DNA of 64,000 bases, from contig NZ_JYJB01000009.1 of the NCBI RefSeq assembly GCF_000956475.1, positions 124,001 through 188,000 of the forward strand, read 5' to 3'. Shown here piece after piece: positions 50,750 to 60,306 of this stretch (position 1 is its first letter; every line of letters begins with the position of its first letter). Under the pieces are notes generated by a model, which had not been told where the DNA came from, did not search any database, and saw nothing but the letters and a program-made list of their open reading frames with translations. The translations under genes were made by a program, and so were the position numbers. The stretch is from Microbacterium hydrocarbonoxydans. GTDB taxonomy: Bacteria; Actinomycetota; Actinomycetes; Actinomycetales; Microbacteriaceae.

Positions 50750-51640
50750 ATGATCAACGACGATCGACGCACGCGCCGCGTCATCATCGACTCCGATGTG
50801 AAGAACGAGGCCGACGACCAGTTCGCGGTCGTGCACGCGCTGCTCTCTCCCACGCTCGACGTGCGCGGCGTCATCCCTGCGCATTTCGGCACGCACCGCA
50901 CGACGCAGTCCCTGGCCGAGTCGCGCGCCGAGCTGGATCTGCTTCTGCGGCTTCTCGCCCTCGACCACGATGTCCCCACGGCCGACGGGGCTCCGCACGC
51001 GCTCCCGGATGAGCAGACGCCGGTCGACAGCGCCGGCGCCCGCCTCATCATCGAGGAAGCCAGACGGACGGACGCCGGACCGCTCTTCATCGCGTTCCTC
51101 GGGCCTCTCACCGACATGGCATCGGCGCTGCTGCTGGCCCCCGACATCGCCGAGACCGACACGACCGTGATCTGGATCGGCGGACCGCCCTACGGCGACA
51201 TCGTGTCGGTGGGGTCGTGGCCGGAGTTCAACCTCAAGAACGACATCGCCTCGGCGAACGTCGTGTTCGACTCGGGCATCCGCCTGTGGCAGGTTCCTGC
51301 GAACGTCTATCGGCAGGTCGTCGTGGGCTACGCCGAACTGGAGGCCCGCGTCGAACCGCACGGCGAGCTCGGCGCCTATCTCGCGCAGCAGGTCGTCGAC
51401 TTCAACACGACGCACAACAGGGTCGCGATCGAGTCTCGATCGCTGGGAGATTCACCGGCCATCGCGCTCATGCTGGACCCGTTCTGCGCCGCCATGCGCC
51501 GCCAGCCCGGAGTGCGGTTCGCTCCCGACGGGCGCTACGAGCCTGCCGACCCGAGTCGCGAGATCCTCGTCGTCGAGAGCGTCGACGTGCGCTTCCTGCT
51601 GGAGGACATGTTCGCCAAGATCGCCCGGCACGCAGGCTGA
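50750..51640 (+). CDS. Inosine/uridine nucleoside hydrolase-like protein
   Basis: The 296-residue protein has the nucleoside-hydrolase N-terminal aspartates, but spaced as DSDVKNEADD rather than the common DxDxGxDD, and a middle FLGPLTDMASALL. The family cleaves N-glycosidic bonds of ribonucleosides using a calcium ion. It lies 21 bases after the FadR-type gene and is probably co-transcribed with it. The unusual motif and the sugar-catabolic setting leave room for another N- or O-riboside-like substrate. Confidence 0.83.
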   Translation: MINDDRRTRRVIIDSDVKNEADDQFAVVHALLSPTLDVRGVIPAHFGTHRTTQSLAESRAELDLLLRLLALDHDVPTADGAPHALPDEQTPVDSAGARLIIEEARRTDAGPLFIAFLGPLTDMASALLLAPDIAETDTTVIWIGGPPYGDIVSVGSWPEFNLKNDIASANVVFDSGIRLWQVPANVYRQVVVGYAELEARVEPHGELGAYLAQQVVDFNTTHNRVAIESRSLGDSPAIALMLDPFCAAMRRQPGVRFAPDGRYEPADPSREILVVESVDVRFLLEDMFAKIARHAG

Positions 51641-51707
51641 ACGGGCGGGGATCGAGTCGTGGCGACTGCCCGGGTCGCGAGAGCCCGCCCGGCGATCCGA
51701 TTGACCA

Positions 51708-52313
51708 TCAGGCCCGAGGTGACTGCGCCCGCTTCGCCGCCGTGCGCGCGCGCACGTGCATCCGCTCGCCGTGGGCTCCGAAGAGGCTGAGGATCTCGAC
51801 GGGATCCGAGCCCGCGCAGCCGAACCAGTGCGGATTGGCGGTGTCGAACTCGGCGACCTCGCCGGCCCCGAGGACGATGTCGTGCTCTCCCAGGACGAGA
51901 CGAAGGCGACCGTCGAGAACGTAGATCCATTCGTAGCCGCTGTGACTGCGCACGACGGGCTCGCGCTCGGTCGGGAGGATGGTGATCTTGAACGCCTGCG
52001 GCTCGCCGCTCTTGCCTGACAGCCGGGTGAAGGTCCGGCCGTCCGCGCGGGTCGTCTTCGGGGTCACCCTGGGGTCCTGCGTGCGGGGAGGGGCGACGAT
52101 CTGATCGAAGGGCACGTCGAGGGCTGCGACCACGGGGAGGAGCAGTTCGAGGCTCGGTCTGCGCTGGCCTGACTCGAGGCGTGAGAGCGTGCTCTTCGAG
52201 ATCCCGGTGGTGTGCGCCAGCTGTTCGAGGGTGATGTTCTTCTTGCGGCGGGCGCTGCGCAGCCGAGGGGCGATCTGGCTGAGTTCGGTCTCGATCCGCT
52301 GCGAGGTGCTCAT
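51708..52313 (-). CDS. XRE-cupin transcriptional regulator
   Basis: The 201-residue protein has an N-terminal XRE helix-turn-helix (ITLEQLAHTTGISKSTLSRLE) and a C-terminal cupin domain (SHSGYEWIYVLDGRLRLVLG, then NPHWFG). Such proteins usually regulate nearby metabolic genes in response to a small ligand. It is convergent with the nucleoside-hydrolase-like gene and divergent from the small membrane protein gene. Its target is not evident. Confidence 0.92.
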   Translation of the reverse strand: MSTSQRIETELSQIAPRLRSARRKKNITLEQLAHTTGISKSTLSRLESGQRRPSLELLLPVVAALDVPFDQIVAPPRTQDPRVTPKTTRADGRTFTRLSGKSGEPQAFKITILPTEREPVVRSHSGYEWIYVLDGRLRLVLGEHDIVLGAGEVAEFDTANPHWFGCAGSDPVEILSLFGAHGERMHVRARTAAKRAQSPRA

Positions 52314-52481
52314 GGATCCAGGAGAGCACGTCGTCCCGGTTTCGGCAACAGGAATTCCCACCGAGCCTCCGCTGTTGCGAGAGTGAGGGTGGCACGAGCC
52401 GCCCCGCACACGTCGGCGGTCGGTTCTGCCGCCTGATCGCGCCGCCTCGCGGCCCCACCGATGCAGACAGAGGACACAGCC

Positions 52482-52751
52482 ATGCCCCCGCAGAACACCG
52501 AGACCGCCACCGCTCGCAGCGCCGTCGCCCCCGCGCCGCCGTCGATCCACGTCAGGGCGCTGATCACCTGGATCGCCATCTTCCCGCTCGTCACCCTCGG
52601 GATGTTCGCGATCGCGCCGTTCTCCGCTGAGTGGAACCCGGTGCTGAGGGCGTTCGTGCTGACGCTCGTCGTCGTACCGGTGGCGGTGTATCTGGTCGTG
52701 CCGCAGCTGATGCGCGGATACGGCGCCCTCGTCCGCTCGCGGAAGCGCTGA
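52482..52751 (+). CDS. Small membrane protein, unknown function
   Basis: The 89-residue protein has two hydrophobic segments (about residues 28-48 and 60-80) and a basic C-terminus. AGAGGA lies seven bases before the ATG at 52482; an upstream in-frame ATG at 52461 has no such site. I do not recognise the function. It is divergent from the XRE-cupin gene, and a hairpin follows its stop. Confidence 0.72.
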   Translation: MPPQNTETATARSAVAPAPPSIHVRALITWIAIFPLVTLGMFAIAPFSAEWNPVLRAFVLTLVVVPVAVYLVVPQLMRGYGALVRSRKR

Positions 52752-52762
52752 CCGGCATGCGC

Positions 52763-52798
52763 GAAGCGGCCGGACCCGTCAGGGGATCCGGCCGCTTC
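52763..52798. terminator. Bidirectional terminator between small membrane protein and PL11 genes
   Basis: A perfect 12-bp stem (52763-52774 with 52787-52798, twelve-base loop) sits between two convergent stop codons, so it can end both transcripts. Confidence 0.75.
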
Positions 52799-52818
52799 AT
52801 CAGACCGTCAGCGCACCG

Positions 52819-55800
52819 TCACCGCACCGTCACCGTCACCGCCTTCGACCGCGTCGCACCTGCCGCATTCGACAGCTCGGCGACGTAGCTGTACGTGCCG
52901 GCCGCTCGTCCGCTCACCGCGGTCGTGACGTGCTGCGCGTTCGGCGACGCCGCCGCAAGAGCCTGCTCATCGATCTGCACGCCGTTCTCGAACAGCCGGT
53001 ACGTGGTGCCGTTCGTGCCCCACCACAGGTCTGTCGTCACGGTGTACGAGCCGTCCCGGTCTCCGTTGTCGTGGCTCACGACGGGAACGCCGGGGGCGGC
53101 ATCCTTCACCTTCACCGTGACCGACGTCGTCGCGGTCGTTCCCTGGGCGTTGATCAGCTCACCCGTGTACACATAGGTGCCGTTGGGCTTGCCCGACACC
53201 GCGACGGTCGCGACCTGCGCCTGCGGAGAGTTCGCGTCGAGCAGCTTCGTCGAGATGAGCGCACCGTTCTCATACAGCCGGAACACCGCACCGTTCACCC
53301 CGTGCCAGAGGTTCATCGAGACGGTGAACGTCCCATCGTGCAGGCCGTTCTCCCACCCGGAGTCGGTCGAGAGCGTGCCGCGGCCCGGCTTCGCCGTCGC
53401 GCCCTCGTCGTCGAACACGAGCAGCTGCGCCTCGGCGCGGCTCACCAGGCCGTCGTGGTTCACCGCGTTCACGGTGACGGTGTGCGGACCGACGAGGTCA
53501 TCGAGATCGATGACCTGCCCCACGGCCACCGGCTCGCCGTCGAACGCGATGTCGAGGTTGCGCACCCCCGATTCAGGATCGGATGCCGCCACCTGCACCG
53601 TGTACGTCGAGCGGCTCGAGATCAGCGTGCCCTCGGCCGGAACCCCTGACAGTTCGGGAGCCGTGGTGTCGGACGCGCCCGAGGGGTCGCCCGTGACGGC
53701 GATCCGAGGAGCTGCCGGCTGCGTGAACCCGTCGCCGAGGAAGAAGCTCGTCTGCGGCGGCTGGTTGTAGCCCGTGTTCTGCCACGCGACGGCGAGACGG
53801 TAGACCGGGTCGTGCATGAGCGTGCGCAGCCGGATGCTGGTCTCATCGGTGGTCGAGTAGATGCGCAGCTCGCTCGAGTCGTCGGACCGCCATGCGATCT
53901 CTTCGCGCCAGTCTCCGAAGAGATCGGCCTGCAGGTTCGGCGTGCCCTTGGTGCCGTTGTTCGACTGCGCGCCGTCGGCCTTCAGGACGAGGTCGCTCTT
54001 CTCTGTCTCCCAGTTCCACTTCGAGATCGTCGGCACGCCCTTCGACGTCTGGGCGTTCCAGTCGTGGTCGACGATCTCGCGCAGCGGGTCTCCGTCGAAC
54101 CAGGCGAGGAAGTTCGCCGCAGGGATGTTCTCGCTGATGAGCTCGCCCTTCGACGACTTGAGCTGGCCGACGGGGGAGTTCCAGCTGACGTCTCCGCCGA
54201 TGGCCCACCCCTCCGCGCCTTCGTACCGCGGGTCGATGTCGCCTGCAGTACCGCGGCCGGTGTCCTTCGTCGCAGGCGTCGACCACAGCACCTCACCGGT
54301 GCGCGCGTCACGGAACGTCGAGCCGAGGTTGCCGGACGAGCCCATCTCCTCGTGCACCCCGAAGAACTCCAGCCCAGGGCGAGAGGGGTCGAGGTCGCTG
54401 AGGGCCTGGGCATCGCCGTGGCCGAGGCCGGTCGAGTACAGTCCTGTGCCGTCGTCGTCGAGGACCATCGAGCCGAAGATCAGCTCGTCCTTCTGGTCGC
54501 CGTCGACGTCGGCCACCGACACGTTGTGGTTGCCGTTGCCCGCGTACTCCTCGTTGCCGGCGGTGTTCGAGTCGAACACCCAGCGCTGGATGAGCTTCTC
54601 GCCGTCGAAGTCCCACGCCGCCGCGACCGTGCGGGTGTAGTACCCCCGCTGGAAGATGGCGGACGGATGCTCGCCGTCGAGGTAGGCGGTCATCGCGCCG
54701 AAGCGGTCGACCCGGTTGCCGTACGAGTCGCCCCATGCCGACACGTCGCCGCGACCAGGCACGTAGTCGACCGTGTCGATCGCGCGTCCGGTCGCGCCGT
54801 CGAACGCCGTCAGGTACTCGGGACCGGTGAGCACATACCCCGAGCTGTTGCGGTAGTCGGCGCTCGCGTTGCCGATCACCTGCCCTGCGCCGTCGATCGT
54901 GCCGTCGCCGGTCTTCATGATGACCTCGGCGCGGCCGTTGCCGTCGTAGTCGAACACCTGGAACTGCGTGTAGTGCGCACCGGCGCGGATGTTCGCGCCG
55001 AGATCGATGCGCCACAGGCGGGTGCCGTCGAGCCGGTAGGCGTCGAGGTACACGTTGCCGGTGTAGCCCGACTGCGAGTTGTCCTTCGAGTTGGTGGGGT
55101 CCCACTTCACGAACAGCTCGTACTGGCCGTCGCCGTCCACGTCGCCGACGCTCGTGTCGTTGGCGCGGTACGAGTACGGCTGGCCGTCCTTCGTGTACGA
55201 GTCGGCCGGCCTGTCGAGCGGCACCGAGAGGTAGTCGCCGCTCTGCACCGCGAACTCCTTCGTCACGGTGACCTCGACGCCGTCGAGCACGCTGGTGACG
55301 AAGTAGGTCGAGTCGGCGTCACCCGAGTCGTCGAGGTAGTTCGTCGAGTCGGTGATCGGCTCGCTCGTGATGCGCTTTCCGTCGCGGTAGATGTGGAAGG
55401 AGATCGCGTCGGGGTCGGTGCCCAGCATCCGCCAGCTCACCAGGTTGCCGTCGCCCGTCTGCACCGCGGCTGGTGCCCGGTCGAGGTACTCGGCTTGACG
55501 CTGCAGCACGGTGGCGGCATCCGTCGTCAGCTGCTCCGATGCCGCGCCGGCGCCACCCGCATTCACCCCGACCACGGTGTAGTGGTACGGGATCGTCGTG
55601 AGCACATCGGAGTCGACGAAGCGGTTGCTCGCCGCGTACCCGACCAGCTCGCCGCGCTCACCCGCCGTCTCGGAGCGGAACACCAGCGAGTACAGCGCCG
55701 TGCTGGGCTGCGACCACGAGATCTCGACCTCGCGCTTCTCGAGCCGGTCGACCGCGAGCCCTGTGGGCGCAGACGGCGTCGCGACGGCGGGGTCGGTGAA

Positions 55801-58800
55801 AGACACGTCGACAGACGCAGAGGGCACCGATTCGAGCCCGGTCTGATCGACCGCCGTCACGTAGTACGTGTAGTCCAGGCCGATGCGGGCGGTGGTGTCG
55901 GTGAAGGATGCCGTCGCCGTCTCGCCGATCATCGTCGCGCTCTTGTCGAACTCCGAGGTGCGGTACACGTTCCAGGTGAGGCCGTCTTCGGCGGTCCAGC
56001 CGAGCTCGACCGCGGGCGCGGCCGGATCGGCGACGACGTTCTTCACCTCGAGGCCAGCCGGGCCCAGCAGGATCGGCGTGACCTCGAGGCCGTTGAGGCG
56101 AGTGCCGGCCGCGGCACCGTAGACGCGGATCGTGAGCTGGCCGTCGGTCACCAGGGCGGGACCGCGCACCGAGGCGTTGACCGAGCCCTTTCCGGCGTTG
56201 CCGGCGCCGAACGCCTTGCCCTCGATGTCGAAGCTCGTCTTGGTCGAGCCGATCCAGTCGCCGGAGTAGGTCTTGACCGAATAGGTGCCGTTGGGCACGT
56301 CGAGCAGGAACGTCGAGCTGTCGCCGGGGAGCACGAAGTCGCGTTCGAGGTCGGTCGCTCCGGTGTCTCCGCCCCGATCCCGCCCGGCGCTCGCCGGAAG
56401 GGCCGTCTCGAAGCCGAAGCCCGCCTCGGCCGTGTAGCCGTCGTCAGGGTTGACCTCGGTGTATCCGGCCATCACCGGGTTGCCGGTGAGTCCGAAGTCG
56501 AACTTCCACTTCGCCTGCTTGGTCGTGAAGGTGACGACGTTCGAGGCCTCCGAGGTGCCGCGGCCGTTCACGGCGAACACGCGATAGCGGTAGCCGGCGC
56601 CCTCGGCGAGTCCCTGCACGATCGCGCTGGTCTGCGTGGTCGTCGTCACGAGCGACCAGGTCTGCTCGGCGTCCGCGACCGCCTGCCGCTCGATCCGGTA
56701 GATGTCGGCCGTCGCCGACGCCTGCCACTGCAGCACGGCGCCCGCGTTCGAGATGGAACCCGCGACCAGGCCCACGGGAGCTGCCGGAACCGCAGCGGGC
56801 GGTTCGATGTCGGTGACGTGCGCGGCGAGCGGGTCGTCGATCTGCGCGTAGTCCTGGGCGATCAGGCGTGCCATCTGGATCGCGCCGTACTCCTGGAAGT
56901 GCGTGTCGTCCTGCGTGCCGGCCGGACGGTTCGGGAAGATGCCGGGGTCGACCCACAGGAACACCGACTTCGCGGCCTCCGGCCCGATCTCGTTCAGGTA
57001 CGCGCGGCTGGAGGCCGAGAGGTCGACGAGTTCGACGCCCTCCTCGGCGGCCAGCTCCTTCATCTTGTCGACGTACTCGGGGAAGCTCACGTTCGCGAGT
57101 CCGGTGGTGGCGTCGAAGCTGCGCCGTGAGACCGGGGTGACGAGCACCGGGGTCGCGCCGCGCTGACGCGCGCCGTTCACGTAGGTGCGCAGGTACTCCT
57201 TGTAGTCGGCAGGAGAGGCGTAGCGATCGTCCACGCCCTGCGTGGCGTCGTTGTGGCCGAACTGCACGAAGAGATAGTCGCCGGGGCGGATGCCGCGCAG
57301 GATGTCGTCGAGGCGCCCCTGCGTGATGAAGTTCTTCGAGGAGCGGCCGCCGATCGCGTGGTTGCTGAACGCGACGTCGTCGGCGAAGAAGCGGTCGATC
57401 ATCTGGCCCCAGCCCGCCTGCGGTGCGTATGCCGAGGCGTCGTAGGTCTGCACGGTGGAGTCGCCCGCGATGTAGACGGTGGGGAGGGCGCCCGCGAGCC
57501 GCGTGGGCTGGCGAGTGATCGTGATCGCGTCGAGTGCCGCTGCGGAGCCTGTGACCTGGAAGGTGAGCCGACCGTCCACCAGGGCGATCGGGAAGGCCAT
57601 CTCGAGGAACTCTCCCGACGCCTTCGCTGTGGTCTGCACCTTGGCGATGCCCTCGGAGGTGATCGCGATCTCGCTCGCGGCGCTCTTGTCGCCGGCGATG
57701 ACGTTCACGGTGTAGTCGCCGGCGCCGAGCTGCACCTCGAACGTGCCGCCCTGTGCTGCCACGTAGTCGCCGCGCAGCGGGTCGTCTCCGCCGCGATCGA
57801 CGTCGGGCTCGGCCGCCGTGGGGGTCGTCGAGAAGCCGTAGCCCCACTCCTCGGAGAACGACGTGCGGCTCGTGACGGCGATCGCGCCCTGGGCGAGTGC
57901 GCCGGGGCCGAAGTCGAAGGTTACGGTGTCGTCTGTCGGGAGCGGAGCGGGTGCGGTGTAGGCGGTCGAGGTGGCGACGTCGGATGCCGCCGACTGCCCG
58001 GCCGCGTTGCTCGCCGTGACGCGGTACGACCAGACGGCCGAGGTGTCGACGGGATCGGTGTATCCGGGGGTCTGCACGGTGGCGATCTGCTCGAAGACGC
58101 CATCGGCGCCGGCGCGCTCGACGAGGTAGTCCTCGGCGTTGGGGGTCGCGTCCCAGGTCAGGGCGATTGCATCCTTCGTCACCTGCGCGACGGCGACGCC
58201 GGCGGGAGCTGCGGGAGCGGTGAGCTCGGGGACCACGCCGCTGCGCACCGCGGCGGCGCGCTCGGAGGCGAGGCCGTAGGAGTTCACCGCCTCGACCGTG
58301 TACGCGTACTCGGCGCCGGCGGAGACGTCCGCGTCGGAGTACGCGGTGGCCTCGACCTCGCCGACCTGCGTGTAATCGCCGATCGTGTCACCCGCGACCT
58401 CGGCCCGGAGCACGCGGTAGGCGGTGGCGCCGTCGGCGGTGTTCCAGCTGAGGTCGACGCCGTTCCACGCGATCCTGTCGATCGCCAGGTCGGCGGGTAC
58501 GGCGGGGACGACGGGCGCGACCACGAGTCCGTTCACGTACGCGCCGAGCCCGCTGCCCGTGAAGCCGACCGTGAGCTGACCGTCTTCGACCGTCGTGCGG
58601 AACGTCTGCGTCGTGGTGCCTCCCCTCGTCGTCGTCAGACGTGTCTGCGCCTTGCCCTCGAGGGTGACGGTCGCGTTCGTGCTCGATGCGGTGGTGAGGG
58701 CATCGCCGATCGACACTGTGACGTCGTACTCGCCGGCCGGCACGCTGTCGAGCAGGAAGCCCCAGTCGAGACCGGCGACGAAGTCCTCGGCGACGGGGTC

Positions 58801-59097
58801 GGCGGGGGTGCGGTTGCCCGTGCGGTTGCGATCGAACAGGGTGACGCCGGCGGGCACGGTGATGCCCCAGCCGGCTTCGGCGGTGTAGAGCGACGCAGGC
58901 GTGACCTGCTGGTACCCCTCGGCCACGGGGCTCGTAGCGGTGCCGAAGTCGAAGCGCCAGGCGCCGTCGTCGGCGGGTGCGAGCGCGGCCGCGGCGGGTA
59001 TCGGCGACAGTGTCGCGCCGATCACGATCGCGACCGCGGCGGTGGCGAGCAGGCCGTGGGGGCGGCGCGCGGTTCGAACTGAGCGTGGAAGTTCCAC
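52819..59097 (-). CDS. Secreted multidomain rhamnogalacturonan acetylesterase (CE12-like) - rhamnogalacturonan lyase (PL11)
   Basis: The 2092-residue protein begins at GTG 59097 (AAGGAGGA just upstream) with a Sec signal peptide (to about residue 37). Then come a carbohydrate-binding-like beta domain with FDFG, two FN3 domains, a second FDFG domain (about 385-535) and a CE12/SGNH esterase (about 540-760) with Ser547 in GDSTVQ and Asp730/His733 in DDTHF. After an FN3, a third FDFG domain and two more FN3 domains comes a PL11 lyase (about 1200-1800; [26 protein letters not shown] calcium motifs, [20 protein letters not shown] in part). Three Ig-like domains end it, the last two alike. There is no sortase motif, so it is released. 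It would deacetylate and cut the rhamnogalacturonan I backbone. Confidence 0.95.
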   Translation of the reverse strand: MELPRSVRTARRPHGLLATAAVAIVIGATLSPIPAAAALAPADDGAWRFDFGTATSPVAEGYQQVTPASLYTAEAGWGITVPAGVTLFDRNRTGNRTPADPVAEDFVAGLDWGFLLDSVPAGEYDVTVSIGDALTTASSTNATVTLEGKAQTRLTTTRGGTTTQTFRTTVEDGQLTVGFTGSGLGAYVNGLVVAPVVPAVPADLAIDRIAWNGVDLSWNTADGATAYRVLRAEVAGDTIGDYTQVGEVEATAYSDADVSAGAEYAYTVEAVNSYGLASERAAAVRSGVVPELTAPAAPAGVAVAQVTKDAIALTWDATPNAEDYLVERAGADGVFEQIATVQTPGYTDPVDTSAVWSYRVTASNAAGQSAASDVATSTAYTAPAPLPTDDTVTFDFGPGALAQGAIAVTSRTSFSEEWGYGFSTTPTAAEPDVDRGGDDPLRGDYVAAQGGTFEVQLGAGDYTVNVIAGDKSAASEIAITSEGIAKVQTTAKASGEFLEMAFPIALVDGRLTFQVTGSAAALDAITITRQPTRLAGALPTVYIAGDSTVQTYDASAYAPQAGWGQMIDRFFADDVAFSNHAIGGRSSKNFITQGRLDDILRGIRPGDYLFVQFGHNDATQGVDDRYASPADYKEYLRTYVNGARQRGATPVLVTPVSRRSFDATTGLANVSFPEYVDKMKELAAEEGVELVDLSASSRAYLNEIGPEAAKSVFLWVDPGIFPNRPAGTQDDTHFQEYGAIQMARLIAQDYAQIDDPLAAHVTDIEPPAAVPAAPVGLVAGSISNAGAVLQWQASATADIYRIERQAVADAEQTWSLVTTTTQTSAIVQGLAEGAGYRYRVFAVNGRGTSEASNVVTFTTKQAKWKFDFGLTGNPVMAGYTEVNPDDGYTAEAGFGFETALPASAGRDRGGDTGATDLERDFVLPGDSSTFLLDVPNGTYSVKTYSGDWIGSTKTSFDIEGKAFGAGNAGKGSVNASVRGPALVTDGQLTIRVYGAAAGTRLNGLEVTPILLGPAGLEVKNVVADPAAPAVELGWTAEDGLTWNVYRTSEFDKSATMIGETATASFTDTTARIGLDYTYYVTAVDQTGLESVPSASVDVSFTDPAVATPSAPTGLAVDRLEKREVEISWSQPSTALYSLVFRSETAGERGELVGYAASNRFVDSDVLTTIPYHYTVVGVNAGGAGAASEQLTTDAATVLQRQAEYLDRAPAAVQTGDGNLVSWRMLGTDPDAISFHIYRDGKRITSEPITDSTNYLDDSGDADSTYFVTSVLDGVEVTVTKEFAVQSGDYLSVPLDRPADSYTKDGQPYSYRANDTSVGDVDGDGQYELFVKWDPTNSKDNSQSGYTGNVYLDAYRLDGTRLWRIDLGANIRAGAHYTQFQVFDYDGNGRAEVIMKTGDGTIDGAGQVIGNASADYRNSSGYVLTGPEYLTAFDGATGRAIDTVDYVPGRGDVSAWGDSYGNRVDRFGAMTAYLDGEHPSAIFQRGYYTRTVAAAWDFDGEKLIQRWVFDSNTAGNEEYAGNGNHNVSVADVDGDQKDELIFGSMVLDDDGTGLYSTGLGHGDAQALSDLDPSRPGLEFFGVHEEMGSSGNLGSTFRDARTGEVLWSTPATKDTGRGTAGDIDPRYEGAEGWAIGGDVSWNSPVGQLKSSKGELISENIPAANFLAWFDGDPLREIVDHDWNAQTSKGVPTISKWNWETEKSDLVLKADGAQSNNGTKGTPNLQADLFGDWREEIAWRSDDSSELRIYSTTDETSIRLRTLMHDPVYRLAVAWQNTGYNQPPQTSFFLGDGFTQPAAPRIAVTGDPSGASDTTAPELSGVPAEGTLISSRSTYTVQVAASDPESGVRNLDIAFDGEPVAVGQVIDLDDLVGPHTVTVNAVNHDGLVSRAEAQLLVFDDEGATAKPGRGTLSTDSGWENGLHDGTFTVSMNLWHGVNGAVFRLYENGALISTKLLDANSPQAQVATVAVSGKPNGTYVYTGELINAQGTTATTSVTVKVKDAAPGVPVVSHDNGDRDGSYTVTTDLWWGTNGTTYRLFENGVQIDEQALAAASPNAQHVTTAVSGRAAGTYSYVAELSNAAGATRSKAVTVTVR

Positions 59098-59162
59098 GGG
59101 TCCTCCTTGGACAGCACTGGCTAAGGGGCGGTTCCGGATGCGGCATCGATGCGGCATCCGCG

Positions 59163-59283
59163 ATGTTCCCTGGTGCGGCTCGGGAACATGGTGTCGAACA
59201 GATCGGAATACGTTTTCCCACCGATCCGGGTTGATCCTTGCATGGCATCCGCAGGCTTGGCAAGGATTTTTTGACACGTTTCA
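59163..59283 (-). promoter_or_regulatory. Leader and control region of the PL11 gene with LacI-type palindromes
   Basis: This 240-base gap holds two LacI-type palindromes, GGAATACGTTTTCC (59205-59218) and TGACACGTTTCA (59272-59283). It also holds an 8-bp hairpin in the probable leader (59163-59170 with 59182-59189). A second stem (59234-59241 with 59260-59267) is followed on the plus strand by a T-run. The second palindrome is nearly identical to 34971-34982 before GH127. No clear -35/-10 was found. Confidence 0.55.
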
Positions 59284-59337
59284 TCCGCGCGCGGCGACTC
59301 GACGCGGCGCAGTCGCGTCAGGGACGCATGCGAGACG

Positions 59338-60306
59338 TCAGAGGCCGGCGACGACGGCGTTGTCGATCTCGTCCGCATCGACGCCCGGGCGCACCGCGCG
59401 GTTCGTGAGGAGGACCCAGCACACACCGGCGGTCGGATGCACCCAGAACTCGGTGCCCGCCCAGCCGCCGTGCCCGTAGACGTCACGGTCGATCAGGCCT
59501 GGTGCGCGGGTGCGCAGGTTGACCGTGAAGCCCCAGTCCTGTCCGCGCTCCGCGGGGAAGGGATCGAGCCGGGGGATGTCGCCCGTGAGCGGACGGAGCA
59601 TCATCGCGAGACCGGCCGGTGAGAGGATGCCGTCGCGGCCTCCCTCGCCGATGCGCAGGAGCTCCGAGCCGATGCGCAGCAGATCCTCCGCGCGTCCGAG
59701 CAGCCCCGCACCAGGAGCCCGCGTCGCACGGAACCGATCGATGTCGAGGCCTGCCTTCGAGGCGTCCGGCACGTCGATCGAGCCCGCAGGATCGAGCGTG
59801 AGCCCGGTCGCTCCGATCCCCGAGGCCCACGCGAACGTGGCCTGATCCCACTCGGCGCCTGTCGCGTGCCGGACGAGCGCCGCGATGCCCTCGAAGGCGA
59901 TGGTCGAGTACCGCGACATCGTGCCGGCGGCGAAGTCGCGCCCTCGCTCGAGCAGCTCGCGCCGAAGGGGTGTGGGCGTGTCCAGCGGCGGCTCCGAGAT
60001 CCCCGAGGTGTGCGACGCCAAGTGCCGCAGCCGTACGACGTCGTCGCGGTCCCGTCCGAACTCGGGCACGGCGTCGCGCAGCGCGGTCTCGGGAGTGAGC
60101 AGGCCTCGCTCGATCGCACGCACGGCGGTGATGCCGGTGAGCACCTTCGTGATGGAGAACAGCGGGTAGACGGCATCCGTCGTCACCTGCCCGAAGGCGT
60201 CGAGCGCGAGGATGCCGTTCGCGTCGGCGACGCCGAGCACCGCGGTGGGCAGTCGTTCCGCGGCGACGTGGTCGCGGACTCGGGCGAACGCGGCGTCGAA
60301 CACCAT
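59338..60306 (-). CDS. Serine hydrolase of the class C beta-lactamase family
   Basis: The 322-residue protein has the catalytic SITK (Ser51, Lys54), Tyr133 in RYST and HGG (279-281) in place of the KTG triad, as in esterases and D-aminopeptidases of this family. It lacks a signal peptide, which argues against a beta-lactamase or cell-wall role. Its ATG shares a base with the GH35 stop (TGATG), so it probably removes an ester group from galactose-containing oligosaccharides. That role is inferred. Confidence 0.87.
   Translation of the reverse strand: MVFDAAFARVRDHVAAERLPTAVLGVADANGILALDAFGQVTTDAVYPLFSITKVLTGITAVRAIERGLLTPETALRDAVPEFGRDRDDVVRLRHLASHTSGISEPPLDTPTPLRRELLERGRDFAAGTMSRYSTIAFEGIAALVRHATGAEWDQATFAWASGIGATGLTLDPAGSIDVPDASKAGLDIDRFRATRAPGAGLLGRAEDLLRIGSELLRIGEGGRDGILSPAGLAMMLRPLTGDIPRLDPFPAERGQDWGFTVNLRTRAPGLIDRDVYGHGGWAGTEFWVHPTAGVCWVLLTNRAVRPGVDADEIDNAVVAGL

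Noticed and set aside
53812..57129. A 1105-codon open frame on the plus strand
   Set aside because: It is antisense to the PL11-CE12 gene and shows no domain, ribosome site or promoter.
59234..59272. Intrinsic terminator with a T-run on the plus strand upstream of PL11
   Set aside because: No plus-strand gene ends there, and the 8-bp stem has an 18-base loop. It is listed only as part of the leader region.
59338..60306. Antibiotic-resistance beta-lactamase
   Set aside because: There is no signal peptide, the triad ends in HGG as in esterases, and the gene is coupled to GH35.
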